The position numbers were made by a program, and so were the translations under genes. Of a DNA stretch of 64,000 nt, positions 10,272-22,091 are shown in pieces. Where the stretch lies: positions 18,300,205 to 18,364,204 of the forward strand of contig NC_035436.2 of NCBI RefSeq assembly GCF_002127325.2. Reading direction: 5' to 3'. Source of the DNA: Helianthus annuus (lineage: Eukaryota; Streptophyta; Magnoliopsida; Asterales; Asteraceae). The stretch's first letter is position 1; each line of letters opens with the position of its first letter. The notes beneath the pieces are model-generated. The model was not told where the DNA came from, ran no database searches, and worked only from the letters and a program-made list of their open reading frames with translations.

Positions 10272-11483
10272 ATGCCACCTGTTATATTCCGAGGAAGAGG
10301 AAGGGGACGAAGAGGCCGAGGAGAAATCGTGACACATCACGATCAAGAAGCTGGACCATCTGGTACAAGACACCCTTCGATGACAAGGAGCGAAGAGCCA
10401 CAACGACGAAGAGATCTTTACGAACCAGCGAGGCATTCCACTTCGCACAGCTCAACACCATCCTACCGGCACTCCTTTGGGCCAGATTCAGAAAATAATC
10501 CCAACAACCCACAACCTTCCTTCATACCTCTACAACGTTCGGTTTCGCACCGGAATTATGACGACCCTAGTCCATACTACGTAGCTCAGTTTAATCCGGC
10601 TGACTACATACAGGAACCTTCAGGATTTGTTCCGCTAGGTCCACAAGACCACTTTTCTGAAGATCCCATGGAGGAAGATGAGGATCCAACTGAACCAGCT
10701 CGTGGTACGCCCACGCATCCGATAGAAGTATCTGATGGATCTTCATATCATGGTCCGCAGTATCAAGGCCCAGACAGCTTTATGGCCTTGTTCGACCGAC
10801 ATGAGTGGTACAACACACCATCTCATCAGACATCGCAACCGAGACATCCACAGGATCCTTCTGAGGATTCACGCTTTGAGGCAGTTACGCCACCACCTCC
10901 GCCACCGGCACAACCAGTAATACCTGATCCGCCGAGGCGTAGGAGGACCAATGCTCGTATGTCTACACGAGGAGGAGGGGGAAACCACTTCAGCACTCCT
11001 CGACATTCTAGTAGCAGCCACTATCCGCCGCTACAAGAAGAAGGACCTTCAAGTCCTATACAGGAGGCGAACTCCGCACCTACTGCACGAAATTCGCCAC
11101 CATTTGGGTATGACCAACCCATACCAGCTTACACAGGTCCAACGGCTTACAACCCGTTTGAACCGTCACAAGCACAATACAACTACGGCTATGAGCGCGA
11201 CCCATATGTGGTGTCGGCAAGATATAATGCGCGCTACCCTGACGGAGCACATGGAAACATGGGACCACCGGACTACTCAGCTCATGGGTATCCAATACCT
11301 CCCAGACCTCCAGTTCCGCATCAAGCGCCACAACCACGATTTTCTCCTCCTGAACAGGAAGAAATACTCCATCGACTAGATCGTGTGGAAAGAGAGTTCG
11401 AGGAAGAAAAGAAAAGCCACCGAGGATTTCTCAAGGGCTTGGCGAATTTACTAAAGGGCAAGAAGAAGAAACGTGACCACTAG
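10272..11483 (+). CDS. ORF1: proline/arginine-rich accessory protein upstream of gag-pol, 403 aa
   Basis: This extra reading frame lies between the PBS and gag-pol on the sense strand. The frame is open from 10101, but I choose the ATG at 10272 because element C has the matching ATG (48887) at the start of the shared region. The N-terminus is an RGRGRGRRGRG basic box. The middle is Pro/Ser/His-rich with a polyproline run (TPPPPPPPAQP) followed by RRRRTNARMSTRGG. The C-terminus is a charged, coiled-coil-like segment (EEILHRLDRVEREFEEEKK) ending GKKKKRDH. No membrane segment, zinc finger or catalytic motif is seen. Blocks shared with C include HPIEVSDGS, HEWYNTPSH, NARMSTRGG and FEPS-type motifs. 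Function unknown; the basic ends suggest nucleic-acid binding (inference). Confidence 0.75.
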   Translation: MPPVIFRGRGRGRRGRGEIVTHHDQEAGPSGTRHPSMTRSEEPQRRRDLYEPARHSTSHSSTPSYRHSFGPDSENNPNNPQPSFIPLQRSVSHRNYDDPSPYYVAQFNPADYIQEPSGFVPLGPQDHFSEDPMEEDEDPTEPARGTPTHPIEVSDGSSYHGPQYQGPDSFMALFDRHEWYNTPSHQTSQPRHPQDPSEDSRFEAVTPPPPPPAQPVIPDPPRRRRTNARMSTRGGGGNHFSTPRHSSSSHYPPLQEEGPSSPIQEANSAPTARNSPPFGYDQPIPAYTGPTAYNPFEPSQAQYNYGYERDPYVVSARYNARYPDGAHGNMGPPDYSAHGYPIPPRPPVPHQAPQPRFSPPEQEEILHRLDRVEREFEEEKKSHRGFLKGLANLLKGKKKKRDH

Positions 11484-11524
11484 CCCTTAATAGTAGTACT
11501 ACTGTAATTTCTACTTTGAAATAA

Positions 11525-11651
11525 GTCCCTGCGTGGACAACTTATCGTATTTCAGTCCCTACGTGGACTTATCTTTAGTCCTTGCATGGACACCTATCTT
11601 ATATTAGTCCCTGCGTGGACTTGTCACTTATTTTAAAACCTCTATGGAGGT
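11525..11651 (+). other. Array of five short hairpins after ORF1 (element A)
   Basis: Perfect stems occur at 11525-11538 (GTCC-CTGCGT-GGAC), 11554-11569 (AGTCC-CTACGT-GGACT), 11578-11591 (GTCC-TTGCAT-GGAC), 11606-11621 (AGTCC-CTGCGT-GGACT) and 11638-11651 (ACCTC-TATG-GAGGT). A CCC-GTTTA-GGG motif follows near 11669-11679. Element C has the same array with different, still paired stem bases. Confidence 0.75.
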
Positions 11652-12032
11652 ATGTATTATTTGAAAGACCCGTTTAGGGCAATATGTAATTGTAATTGAA
11701 ATTTCGGAATGTATGTTATGAGTTTTGTTTTAATATATAAAAAAAAAAAATAAATCAAAACCATTCCTTTTATATTGATCTGCCTAATAAAGAATCTTAA
11801 GGGGGTGAAACCTAGCTTGGGGTCTTTTAAGATCAGTCAAGATGGTACGACCTAGCTGAAAAGATTCTGATTTCCCTGTTAACCTCTGTACGCATGTTAA
11901 CATTCATGGCAGATGTGATTCGTTAAAATCACGCACGTCATTCTTATACAATAATCCTTTAAGGATTTCAAAACCCAACTAAATGATTTATAAATCGTGG
12001 GTTAAATCACCAATGAAGGTGATCAATATTAA

Positions 12033-12409
12033 AACATCCATTAGTGATGCAGTGCCTACGGGCCAGAACTATTAAAACATCCATTAGTGATGTAGTGCCT
12101 ACGGGCCAGTATTATAAAGACATCCAATAGTGATGCATTGCCTACGGGCCAACATATTAAAACATCCATTAGTGATGCAGTGCCTACGGGCCAGAACTAT
12201 TAAAACATCCATTAGTGATGCAGTGCCTACGGGCCAGAATTATTAAAACATCCATTAGTGATGTAGTGCCTACGGGCCAATATTATTAAAACATCCATTA
12301 GTGATGTAGTGCCTACGGGCCAAGTATTATGAAAACATCCGTTTGAGATGAAGTGCCTACGGGCCAACCATACTAAAACATCCATTAGAGGTGTAGTGCC
12401 TATGGGCCA
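12033..12409 (+). repeat. Nine tandem 43-bp repeats in the element A leader
   Basis: Copies start near 12033, 12076, 12119, 12161, 12204, 12247, 12291, 12333 and 12377. Each contains ACATCCATTAGTGATG followed by AGTGCCTACGGGCCA; the last two are more diverged. Element C has only one GATGCCTACGGG-like unit (near 50708), so the array expanded in A's lineage. Confidence 0.9.
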
Positions 12410-12735
12410 TAATAATTGTCTTATAAAGACAAAAGGCAGTGGTAGTCTATGACTCTCTGTCAGAAAGAGATAAAGAACTACGGTTCAATTCTCTATGCCT
12501 TTGATTCTCTGGAATCTCGGCTAACATTATAAAACATCATCATGATTAGGCTTTATGCCGCCAATACTATTTATATAGTTGAAATAGGATGTATTCAAAT
12601 CCTAATATTTAATGAAATAAAAAGTTAACCGAATATGGTCTCTATACCATGGTTGACAAATTGTCATAAAAGACAATCATATAATAATCTCCTAAATTAA
12701 ATTTTGTTATCTTCTGTAACAGATTCAAGTTACAA

Positions 12736-15700
12736 ATGGCGGATCCCGATGGAGAGAACAGCCACACAAACGAAGATGACTACGACAATGCGTCAGTACA
12801 TTTGACAGGCGCACAACTGAAGGCTCTGATCAACAATGCTGTCCAGGCAGCTATTGATCGTCAACATACTGAGTCTCAAGGCAGATCTGTGTCAAAACCA
12901 CCCTCTAAACCAAAGACACACTCCAAACCACCCTCTGAACCCAAGAAAGATGACGACAAGCATTCGTCTACTGAGCACAGCGTTCACCGCGATAGAGAAT
13001 ATACTGATGCGTCCAGTGCTAAGGGTTGCACCTACAAATACTTTGTATCATGTAAGCCCCGTGAATTTACAGGGGAGAAAGGTGCGGTTGACTGTATCAC
13101 CTGGCTGGACGAGATGGACACAATTGTGGACATCAGCGGGTGCGCTGAGAGGGACGTGGTTAAGTTTGTGTCCCAGTCATTCAAGGGCGAGGCCCTGGCG
13201 TGGTGGAGAGCTCTGGTGCAGGCTTCAGGTAAGTCTGCCTTGTACAAAATGTCATGGGGGGAGTTTATTACCCTCATAAAAGAAAACTACTGCCCTCAGC
13301 ACGAGGTTGAGAAGATTGAGGCTGATTTTGTCTCACTAGTGATGACAAACCTGGATTGTCAAGCTTATCTGACAAGCTTTAACACTATGTCACGCCTGGT
13401 GCCATATCTTGTGACACCAGAACCACGAAGAATTGCCCGATTCATTGGGGGCTTAGAACCGGCGATTAAGGCCAGTGTAAAGGCCTCTAGGCCAACGACC
13501 TTCAGGTCAGTTACTGACCTCTCCTTGTCTCTTACACTTGATGCTGTCCGTCTGAGGGCACAAAGGAGCAAGGAGGCTGAAAAGCGAAAGCGTGAGGATG
13601 ATACCTCACGAAAGTCCGGTAAAAAGCACCGTGGAAACGGTGAGGGCAAAAGAGGGTCGGAGGCAAAGAAGGAGGGGCAAGCTGATGGAAGACCTTACTG
13701 CAAGGTCTGCAAGAAACCTCACTCCGGGAAGTGTAGGTTTGCGTCTGGTTCGCAGTCGCAACAAAGGACTCCACCCTGTGGGCTATGCAAGTCCAAGGAG
13801 CACAAAACAGTGGAGTGCAAAAAGATAAAGGATGCAACCTGCTATAATTGTAATGAAAAGGGGCACATAAAGAGTAATTGCCCGAAGTATGCCAAGAAGG
13901 CGGAAGAAACGAAGAAATCAAATGCGAGAGTTTTTCGCTTGGATGCAAAGGAAGCGGTCAAGGACGACAATGTGCTTACAGGTACTTTTCTCGTAAATAA
14001 TATATTTGCAAGAGTACTGTTCGATTCTGGCGCTGACAAGTCCTTTGTAGACCAGAAATTTTGCCAACTACTAAATATGCCAATCAAAACCCTTGACGTG
14101 AAATACGAAGTAGAGTTAGCAGACGGCACGATAGAAACCGTCTCTACCGTTCTAGAAGGATGTGAAATATCCATTAGGAACCATTCTTTTCCTTTATCTC
14201 TACTTCCTTTCAAACTTGCGGGTTTTGACATCGTGCTAGGCATGGACTGGTTATCCCATAACCAGGCCCAAATCATTTGCGGCAAAAGGCAAATAGTCTT
14301 AAAGACTCCGAGTGGTGAATCTCTTACCATTCGAGGGGATACGCACTACGGATTGCCCGAAGACGTATCTATGCTGAAAGCTTCAAGGTGTTTGAACAGA
14401 GGCTGTGTAATTTACATGGCTCAGGTGATAATTGAAGAACCAAAGCCGAAGATCGAGGATCTTCCTGTCATTTCTAAATACCCCGAGGTTTTTCCTGAAG
14501 AACTACCTGGTTTGCCACCAGATAGACAAGTGGAGTTCAGAATTGACATCATTCCTGGAGCAGCTCCGATAGCAAGAGCACCTTACAGATTAGCGCCAAC
14601 GGAAATGAAAGAACTGAGGACCCAATTGGATGAACTGCTGGCGAAAGGTTTTATCAGACCTAGTTCATCTCCCTGGGGAGCTCCTGTCCTATTTGTAAAG
14701 AAGAAGGACGGATCAATGCGGTTGTGCATCGACTATAGAGAGCTGAATAAAGTTACCATAAAGAATAGATATCCTTTACCAAGGATCGATGATCTATTCG
14801 ATCAGCTGCAAGGAGCAAGCTACTTCTCCAAGATCGACTTAAGGTCGGGTTATCATCAACTAAGGGTCAGAGATGAAGATGTACACAAGACTGCATTTAG
14901 GACTCGCTATGGTCATTACGAGTTCCTAGTGATGCCTTTTGGGCTCACAAATGCACCGGCTGCATTCATGGATCTCATGAATCGCGTTTGCAAGCCATAC
15001 TTGGACAAATTCGTCATAGTCTTCATCGACGATATCCTTATCTATTCCAAGAATCAAGATGACCACGAGAAGCACCTTCGTTGCATTCTCGAATTACTAC
15101 AACGTGAGAAACTCTACGCCAAGTTCTCGAAATGTGAATTCTGGCTACGAGAAGTTCAATTTTTAGGACACGTTGTGAGTGAGCGTGGTATCCAAGTGGA
15201 TCCCGCTAAGGTAGAGGCAGTCATGAACTGGCAAGAGCCAAAGACGCCTACCGAAATTCGTAGCTTCCTGGGATTAGCAGGATACTACCGGAGATTTATT
15301 GAAAATTTTTCAAGGATTGCTGCGCCCTTGACTTCCTTGACCAAGAAGAAAGAAAAGTACATTTGGGGCCCGAAGCAGCAAGAGTCCTTTGAAATACTGA
15401 AGCAAAAGCTAAGCAACGCACCTGTGTTAACCTTACCGGAAGGTACAGATGAATTCGTGGTTTACTGCGATGCATCACATACAGGCATGGGGTGTGTGCT
15501 TATGCAGAAGGGCAAGGTGATTGCCTATGCTTCAAGGCAATTAAAGGTGCATGAAAAGAATTACACCACCCATGACTTGGAGTTGGGTGCCGTTGTATTT
15601 GCACTTAAGTTGTGGAGGCACTACCTTTATGGTATTAAATTTGTGATTTATTCTGATCACAAAAGCCTCCAGCACCTGTTCAACCAGAAGGAGTTGAACA

Positions 15701-17283
15701 TGAGACAACGCCGTTGGATGGAAACCCTGAATGATTATGACTGCGAAATCAGGTACCATCCCGGCAAGGCGAATGTGGTCGCCGATGCATTGAGCAGGAA
15801 AGAAGGGGTAAAACCCATTCGAATCAATGCCAAGAGCATTGAAGTTAAAAATAATTTGATTGAAAGGATTTTGGCTGCACAGCGAGAGGCTGTGTTGGAA
15901 GCTAATTATCCAAATGAAAAACTGGGAGTAACTGAGGAGCAGTTGACTCTTAGCAAGGATGGAATCCTAAGACTGAATGGACGTATATGGGTTCCAGTGT
16001 ACGGAGGACTACGTGATGTTGTTCTCCAGGAAGCCCATAGTTCCAAATACTCAGTCCATCCTGGTGCTGATAAGATGTACCAAGACTTAAAGGCAAATTA
16101 TTGGTGGATAGGCTTGAAAAAGTCTGTAGCCGCCCATGTAGCAAAGTGCTTGACTTGTGCTCAAGTCAAAGCCGAGCACCAAAAGCCGTCTGGCTTGCTA
16201 CAACAGCCTGAACTTCCCGAGTGGAAGTGGGAATGTGTAACTATGGACTTCATAACCAAGTTACCCAAGACCAGGAAAGGAAATGATACAATATGGGTCA
16301 TAGTCGATAGGCTGACTAAATCAGCTCATTTTCTACCCATCAAGGAGACGTATAGCTCCGATATGTTAGCCCAACTATATGTTGATAAGATTGTAGCCTT
16401 ACACGGCATACCTGTGTCTATTATCTCCGACAGGGATACTAGATACACATCTCACTTCTGGAAGAGTTTCCAGCAATCTTTGGGCACGCGTTTGAACTTT
16501 AGTACGGCTTACCATCCACAGACGGACGGTCAAAGTGAGCGTACTATCCAAACGCTAGAAGACATGCTCCGTGCATGTGCGATCGATTTAGGTGGTAACT
16601 GGGATAAAAACCTACCCCTGATCGAATTCTCCTACAATAATAGCTACCACACCAGCATAAAGGCTGCGCCTTTTGAGGCATTATATGGTAGGAAATGCAG
16701 ATCGCCTGTTTGTTGGGCGGAAGTAGGAGAGGTCCAATTATCGGGACCAGAGATTGTTTTCCAGACGACGGACAAGATTGTCCAGATCCGGGAACGTCTT
16801 AAGGCTACCCGCGATAGGCAGAAGAGCTACGCTGGTCCAAAGCGTAAGGATTTTCACTTCGAAGTAGGTGAAAAGGTATTACTTAAGGTGTCACCCTGGA
16901 AGGGGGTGATGCGTTTCGGCAAGAAGGGCAAGCTGAGTCCGAGATACATAGGGCCTTTTGAGGTCATTGAACGAGTCGGATCAGTTGCCTATAAACTAAA
17001 CTTGCCTGAAGAGCTCAATGGAATTCACAATGTGTTCCACATCTGCAATCTCAAAAAGTGCTTCGCCGACGAGTCGTTGGTGATTCCACACACAGATGTG
17101 CATATAGATGAGAGCTTAAAGTTTATAGAAAAACCCTTGTCGATTGAAGATCGACAGGTGAAGAAGCTTCGCAGAAAGCACGTACCGATTGTAAAGGTCA
17201 AATGGGATGCTCGTAGAGGTCCCGAATATACGTGGGAAGTCGAAGCTACAATGAAAGAAAAATACCCCTATTTATTTGAGTAA
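12736..17283 (+). CDS. Gag-pol polyprotein of element A, intact, 1515 aa
   Basis: One open frame encodes every replication protein. Gag covers about residues 90-290, with a CCHC knuckle [14 protein letters not shown] at 369-382. The aspartic protease has DSGA at 430-433. Reverse transcriptase has FIDD with the catalytic Asp pair at 765-766. RNase H begins at YCDAS (Asp 912) and includes [12 protein letters not shown] and YSDHKSL. Integrase has a zinc-binding region (His 1101, His 1108, Cys 1138, Cys 1141) and the triad Asp1171, Asp1232, Glu1268, the last two separated by 35 residues. [12 protein letters not shown] stretch and a chromodomain-like [16 protein letters not shown] end the protein, as in chromoviruses that target chromatin. 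All key residues are present. The stop codon precedes the PPT. No frameshift separates gag and pol. Confidence 0.95.
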   Translation: MADPDGENSHTNEDDYDNASVHLTGAQLKALINNAVQAAIDRQHTESQGRSVSKPPSKPKTHSKPPSEPKKDDDKHSSTEHSVHRDREYTDASSAKGCTYKYFVSCKPREFTGEKGAVDCITWLDEMDTIVDISGCAERDVVKFVSQSFKGEALAWWRALVQASGKSALYKMSWGEFITLIKENYCPQHEVEKIEADFVSLVMTNLDCQAYLTSFNTMSRLVPYLVTPEPRRIARFIGGLEPAIKASVKASRPTTFRSVTDLSLSLTLDAVRLRAQRSKEAEKRKREDDTSRKSGKKHRGNGEGKRGSEAKKEGQADGRPYCKVCKKPHSGKCRFASGSQSQQRTPPCGLCKSKEHKTVECKKIKDATCYNCNEKGHIKSNCPKYAKKAEETKKSNARVFRLDAKEAVKDDNVLTGTFLVNNIFARVLFDSGADKSFVDQKFCQLLNMPIKTLDVKYEVELADGTIETVSTVLEGCEISIRNHSFPLSLLPFKLAGFDIVLGMDWLSHNQAQIICGKRQIVLKTPSGESLTIRGDTHYGLPEDVSMLKASRCLNRGCVIYMAQVIIEEPKPKIEDLPVISKYPEVFPEELPGLPPDRQVEFRIDIIPGAAPIARAPYRLAPTEMKELRTQLDELLAKGFIRPSSSPWGAPVLFVKKKDGSMRLCIDYRELNKVTIKNRYPLPRIDDLFDQLQGASYFSKIDLRSGYHQLRVRDEDVHKTAFRTRYGHYEFLVMPFGLTNAPAAFMDLMNRVCKPYLDKFVIVFIDDILIYSKNQDDHEKHLRCILELLQREKLYAKFSKCEFWLREVQFLGHVVSERGIQVDPAKVEAVMNWQEPKTPTEIRSFLGLAGYYRRFIENFSRIAAPLTSLTKKKEKYIWGPKQQESFEILKQKLSNAPVLTLPEGTDEFVVYCDASHTGMGCVLMQKGKVIAYASRQLKVHEKNYTTHDLELGAVVFALKLWRHYLYGIKFVIYSDHKSLQHLFNQKELNMRQRRWMETLNDYDCEIRYHPGKANVVADALSRKEGVKPIRINAKSIEVKNNLIERILAAQREAVLEANYPNEKLGVTEEQLTLSKDGILRLNGRIWVPVYGGLRDVVLQEAHSSKYSVHPGADKMYQDLKANYWWIGLKKSVAAHVAKCLTCAQVKAEHQKPSGLLQQPELPEWKWECVTMDFITKLPKTRKGNDTIWVIVDRLTKSAHFLPIKETYSSDMLAQLYVDKIVALHGIPVSIISDRDTRYTSHFWKSFQQSLGTRLNFSTAYHPQTDGQSERTIQTLEDMLRACAIDLGGNWDKNLPLIEFSYNNSYHTSIKAAPFEALYGRKCRSPVCWAEVGEVQLSGPEIVFQTTDKIVQIRERLKATRDRQKSYAGPKRKDFHFEVGEKVLLKVSPWKGVMRFGKKGKLSPRYIGPFEVIERVGSVAYKLNLPEELNGIHNVFHICNLKKCFADESLVIPHTDVHIDESLKFIEKPLSIEDRQVKKLRRKHVPIVKVKWDARRGPEYTWEVEATMKEKYPYLFE

Positions 17284-17305
17284 ATCTCGGGTCGAGATTT
17301 ATTTT

Positions 17306-17318
17306 AAGGGGGTGAGGA
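17306..17318 (+). other. Polypurine tract of element A
   Basis: AAGGGGGTGAGGA directly abuts the 3' LTR and would prime plus-strand DNA synthesis. Element C has the identical tract. Confidence 0.85.
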
Positions 17319-20300
17319 TGTAACACCTCGAAATTTTTGTGTCCAATGATGTGTTAACACGTGTCATTTGATTACACGTGGCATCTATAATAAATAAAGG
17401 ACTAATTTTGACAAACCTTGAAAGTATATATAAATTCGAGGGTTATAAATGTCAACAAGGGTAAATATACTGTATAGTATCCCTAAATAATGCTTAAACC
17501 TTCAAACGAATAAATTATAGATCGTACAAAAATAAAACGCGGAAGAAAGTGAGAGATTACAAACTACAGGGGTTAACTGTGTCAACATGTTTAATAATAC
17601 CTCTGAGTGACCCTTTAACGTTCCAAAGACTTTGTAACGGTATTATACCCTCACTAAAATAATATATATGAATTTCGCGAAGTTTCGATATGAAACGAGA
17701 AAGTTACGATCGAATTCGTAGAAGAAGGGTTAAAAGCGTCAACAGCGAAAGTTAAGGCTTTCCAATATAATTAATAAATAAACCGGGGACTTAATAATGC
17801 GGGTAATTAACACGAGGCCCCTATCGGTAAATAACCGAGGGCCAAACCGCAAAGTTACCCCTTCAAAACCGAAAGGTCAGGCGAATCATTACGAAAGATT
17901 TCGTTATTAATGGCCAGATTCTGTAATAATTACAAAAAGATTTAAAAATTCAGAAAATATAACCTTAGGCGACCCGCGTAAGGTTTCAACATAAGTTGAG
18001 GCGGGCCGCGAGCCTCCTCTATTTCGCGTCTGATTTTTGAACTTTAGGCGACCCGCGTTAAGATGGCATGGAACTCCCATGCGGGCCGCGTAAAGTGCCC
18101 AGATGCAGAAAAATTGTGTTTTCTTGACTTTTGGAGCTTGTGAACGATCATGCACATAATTATGGGGCATGGGCACCCTATGCTCAACCCATAACACTTA
18201 GGGGACACCTACCATCACCTCTGGTCTGATAGTAGTGCTTGCAATGATCAATATGGCTTGGCATTTGGCTATAAATAGCCATGTTGTAGTTACAACATTC
18301 ACACAACTCAAACAACTTCCATCTGATCATTCTAAGTGCTCCCAAGTGTTCTTCTCTGCTCCATATTCAAGTCCTAACTTCTGTAAGTTGCCTTGATCAT
18401 TCATACTTCAGTTTATGCTTAGTATTTAGCTAAAAACCAAACCGTCGTAAGTATGGTTTGACTTTAAAATAACTCAGTGATGGTTCAGTCTTATGACGAA
18501 TCAAAAGTAGTTTTGAGTTGGTATTTATGTGGGTATTAAACCTCTAAAAGGGTTCCCCCTGATCACCACTCTAACTATGTCAAATATCGAGTCAAACGTG
18601 CGGTTAAAAAGTCAACAGAAAGCTATTTTGGCGATTTATGCATAATCTGTAAGATATATGTTATGGAACCTGTTTTGATAATCATAAAACATGATAATAA
18701 GTATATAAACATGTTTGCGCTCGTTTGAATCGATCATTTGCTATATAGAACCGGTTCGGAGCCGAAAGTCGCAAAAGTTTGACTTTTGCTTTGACTTCAG
18801 TTCTGACCCGTTTTAGTGAGGTATAAATATACCTTAGGACTCTCTTAGGACCAGGTCACATGTTGGTATAAGCCTCTGTGGTCGGTTCATGAGTTATCCG
18901 AGTCTTTTGCGCAATTCCGTCATTCGCCTAAAAGTTGACCGTAACGGCCTTTTAAAATTAAAACGAGTATTTCGGACACGTGAACGGACCAAAACCTTGC
19001 TTGTTAAATTATAAGCATGTCCCTAAAGTTTCACGCCAATCCGAGGTCTAGAATGAGAGTTATGCTAAAAGGCGCACTTTTAAGAAAGTTTTGTATTTAA
19101 CGGCGCAATTAGCATAACGCCCATCTAACCCAAGTTTTCGTCACCAAAACTTTTACCCACTGTGGTAAAATAATATTTTGGGAATTTTAAAGATTTTTAA
19201 TAATTTTTACCTTGCTCATAACCTGCGGTTATGGCTACGGTTCGGTAAATACCGAATATGCCCTTTTTGGCCAAAACGGGAGTTCTACAAGGTCTTTTGA
19301 CCCGATTCCAGTTGCTACTGGTTTTAAATAATAAATAAAGTATTTTAAGCTTTATAAGCTGTTCGGGAAACTCAGATTTCCTGTAGAACTCGAAAATCCC
19401 TTTTAAAGTCTTTAAAATGACCGAAAAGCCCCTACGGGGCATAATATTAACTTAAACTCGTTACGGGCATTACGGAAGGTATTCTACTGATACCAAAATA
19501 CTTTTAAGGCATATTGACTTAGGAAATAAGCGTACGACTCTTATGGTTAACCGTTTCGCCTATTTGCGCACACGGTACGGCTCATGGAACTAGTTTTCGT
19601 GCAATAGCCGATACGGGTCAAATTATATTATTTGAACCCCAAAATCCAGAGTATGAACTATAAACCCATATAAAACAAGTCGCTGAACTTGTTGGGTCCA
19701 AATCATACTCCATTCTCGGTTTTCGCCTTTTCGTGCGAATTAACCAAATCTATATATCGGAATCAACCGGTTTAAGCTACGGCTAATACAAGGACCGTTA
19801 GGATTCTAAGAGGTTAATTAAAACCTTCGTTCCAGATTAGGAGCCCCAGTAAAAGCTATCGGTGACTTGATCTTAATTAAGGATTTATACTTGCAAAGGT
19901 AAATACTTTTGACTTATTTCCCCTATATGGGCTTGGGTTACGGTATATTAATACCGCTTGATTGAGCATTATATACTTCCATCGCTTAGGTGGTTAATTG
20001 ATTAAATATGATCGGCTCATTTAAACAGTTTTGTTGCTTATAAGCCTTTGGGGGGTTTAATGACCGTTGTCCCGGATATCCTTGGCATCATTTTACGAAA
20101 TGGCCACGACCATCGACATCCCGGTGTAGGCGTACACCTGGTATAAAGTGTCGACATTAAAACTAAAAGACGTAGCCGTTGGTTTCTGTACTACGGTTTT
20201 ACGCAAACGTGGTGTGTCTATAAATCTTTAACCCGGCACGACCCGGGCTACTGAACGCATAAAAGAACATGTAAAACGTTCACAAGATCATTATGAATTT

Positions 20301-20717
20301 TCCCAAGTTATAAAAGAGTTTGTGCCTTGTGCATTCAAATCAATTTTAATAAACATTTTCAAATGTGTCAGTTGAATGTATTTACCAGTGTAAACTGACG
20401 TATTTTCCCCAAAAAGATTAAGTGCAGGTACCTAAACGTAATTGGCTGGTATTAGCTCCCTAGCATCGGGATAAGCCTCGCAAGCTTGATTGCAGTATCT
20501 GATGGAACAATAATTTATGACTATTTACGATCCACTGTGGATATTCGACTTCTGTAATACATTTTGATATTACAATCAGAGGTTAAAATTACATATTTAT
20601 CTTATGCTTCCGCTGTGCATTATATAATTGTGTGGTTTGACTATATTGTTGCCAACATCGTCACGGTAATCCCCCACCGGGCCCACCGGTGAGACACGTG
20701 GAAATCGGGGTGTGACA
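17319..20717 (+). repeat. 3' LTR of element A
   Basis: It has the same length (3399 bp) and ends as the 5' LTR and is followed by the TGGAG duplication. Differences from the 5' copy that I saw lie near 18976, 19796, 20140 and 20585. Confidence 0.95.
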
Positions 20718-20757
20718 TGGAGCTGCATTGATTGCTGGTATTTATGGGCAATTGGGT
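20718..20757 (+). pseudogene. Unidentified exon, 3' part, after element A
   Basis: Continues the exon of 6585-6699. Removing element A and one TGGAG copy leaves an uninterrupted frame ...SFAAGAALIAGIYGQLG. The exon end is not clear. Confidence 0.4.
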
Positions 20758-21012
20758 TTAATATGCAGCCTTTACTTTCTCTAATTTTGATTCACTTTTT
20801 ATTGAATGGATAATCGGGTTACATCTTTTCTCTAACAGGTCAAATAGAAAGATTTAGCTAAAGATTTAAAAGAAAACTCAAATGGTTCAAATGGGCCAAA
20901 AGTCTCTCAAAGCTTATTTAATAGTGCACACAATTTAGATCGGCTTATTAATATAGGCGATTATTTATAAAGTCAACTGATTTTGCTAAAATGAGTTCAG
21001 TATTTACACTAG

Positions 21013-21213
21013 GAGCACGTACTAGCGGCATCACAGATTGCTTTTGTATTTCAAGTGGGTCAAAGATGTGGCCTTCATTTTTCAATTGCATCTGCGAGTC
21101 CACCACTCGCACTGGCATCAACACAGAAGTATTTTGAATCGCTAGATTACACTGACTTCTTGAGGAAATATAAGTTGTGGTCAAAAGAAGGTACCTTACC
21201 AAGATTAATGTAG
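21013..21213 (+). pseudogene. Unidentified terminal-exon-like frame
   Basis: After an ACACTAG acceptor-like site an open frame of 66 codons reads EHVLAASQIAFVFQVGQRCG, then SIASASPPLALASTQKYFES, and ends KYKLWSKEGTLPRLM before TAG. I do not recognise it. It may belong with the split exon upstream or be a separately captured piece. The surrounding 20758-22091 is otherwise intron-like and gene-free. Confidence 0.3.
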
Positions 21214-22091
21214 CTTACATTTAATTGTTGTTTTTGAGCTGCATAGGGAATTTCGTAAGCTGCTTATCGTAATATCTAAAAATTTGCTTCGTCAAAAAGA
21301 CTGCAAGTCGAATTTATCTGAGTTTGATGATGTTTAAGACTTCAAGGTCACTTGGCTTTGTTAAATAAGGGACCAAATTTAAACGACTCACTAAGGACCA
21401 AAACGATCAGTCGGATTTTGAAGAAAGGATTAGGTGTTTGGTGCTTTGCTCTGGAAAGGTTTGCAGTTATTCAAATGCTGATTTGACAATTACAGCCTGT
21501 TTATTTCTTAATGGGTTGATTTAGGTTATGTTTTTATCTCAAAAGGGGTTAAGAAAACATAATTCTGCTAAAAACGATACGGGTCAAATGGGTAGAAAGT
21601 CATCTGAAGATGCCATATATGCAAAAAAAAAATGTTTACTGAAACTAAGATATCATTTATCTACATGTTTTAAAATTTATTTAAAAATAGTTATCCAAAT
21701 ATGAAAGTATAGTATAGGTGCCATTTTTGTCATGTGTTCTTATAAACAAGCCAGTTTGGGCTATGTTTATGTGTAACAGATCAAAAGGGTCATATAAACT
21801 AAAAAGTGTTTTTTATGATACTATATTAAAAAGCATTCATTAATCAAATAATTTAGTTATTACAATCAAATCTTAGAAACCTGTCGAAAATGTCATGCTA
21901 TAACACAACCCGGCCCGGGCAGCCCTCCTATTTTGACCATAACCCATTTTGACCCTTTTTTACCCAACCAACCAGGGTAGTCGTCCTACCATGTTAAACA
22001 ATATGCTTACACTCTTACACCATTTTGCAGTTGTGTATATATCTATCTTTTGATATATTCATGAACATACTTTATGGCAACAGAAAAATCA

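Larger units (their letters stand above)
6700..20717 (+). mobile_element. Element A: complete Ty3/gypsy chromovirus-like LTR retrotransposon, 14,018 bp
   Basis: The element has two 3399-bp LTRs with TG...CA ends and a perfect 5-bp target duplication TGGAG (6695-6699 and 20718-20722). A Met-initiator PBS, an extra ORF1, a hairpin array, a 43-bp tandem array, an intact gag-pol and a PPT lie between them. The domain order PR-RT-RH-INT plus a chromodomain-like C-terminus places it in the plant chromoviruses, probably near the Tekay/Del group (inferred). I noticed only four base differences between the LTRs, so the insertion is recent. It is potentially autonomous by sequence. Confidence 0.95.

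Noticed and set aside
12033..12409. Regularly spaced repeats resembling a CRISPR array
   Set aside because: The copies are contiguous without unique spacers, lie inside a plant retrotransposon leader, and have no cas genes nearby.
13842..14330. Antisense 162-codon frame within the element A gag-pol
   Set aside because: It lies fully opposite a conserved protease region and has no recognisable motif; it is a shadow of the sense frame.
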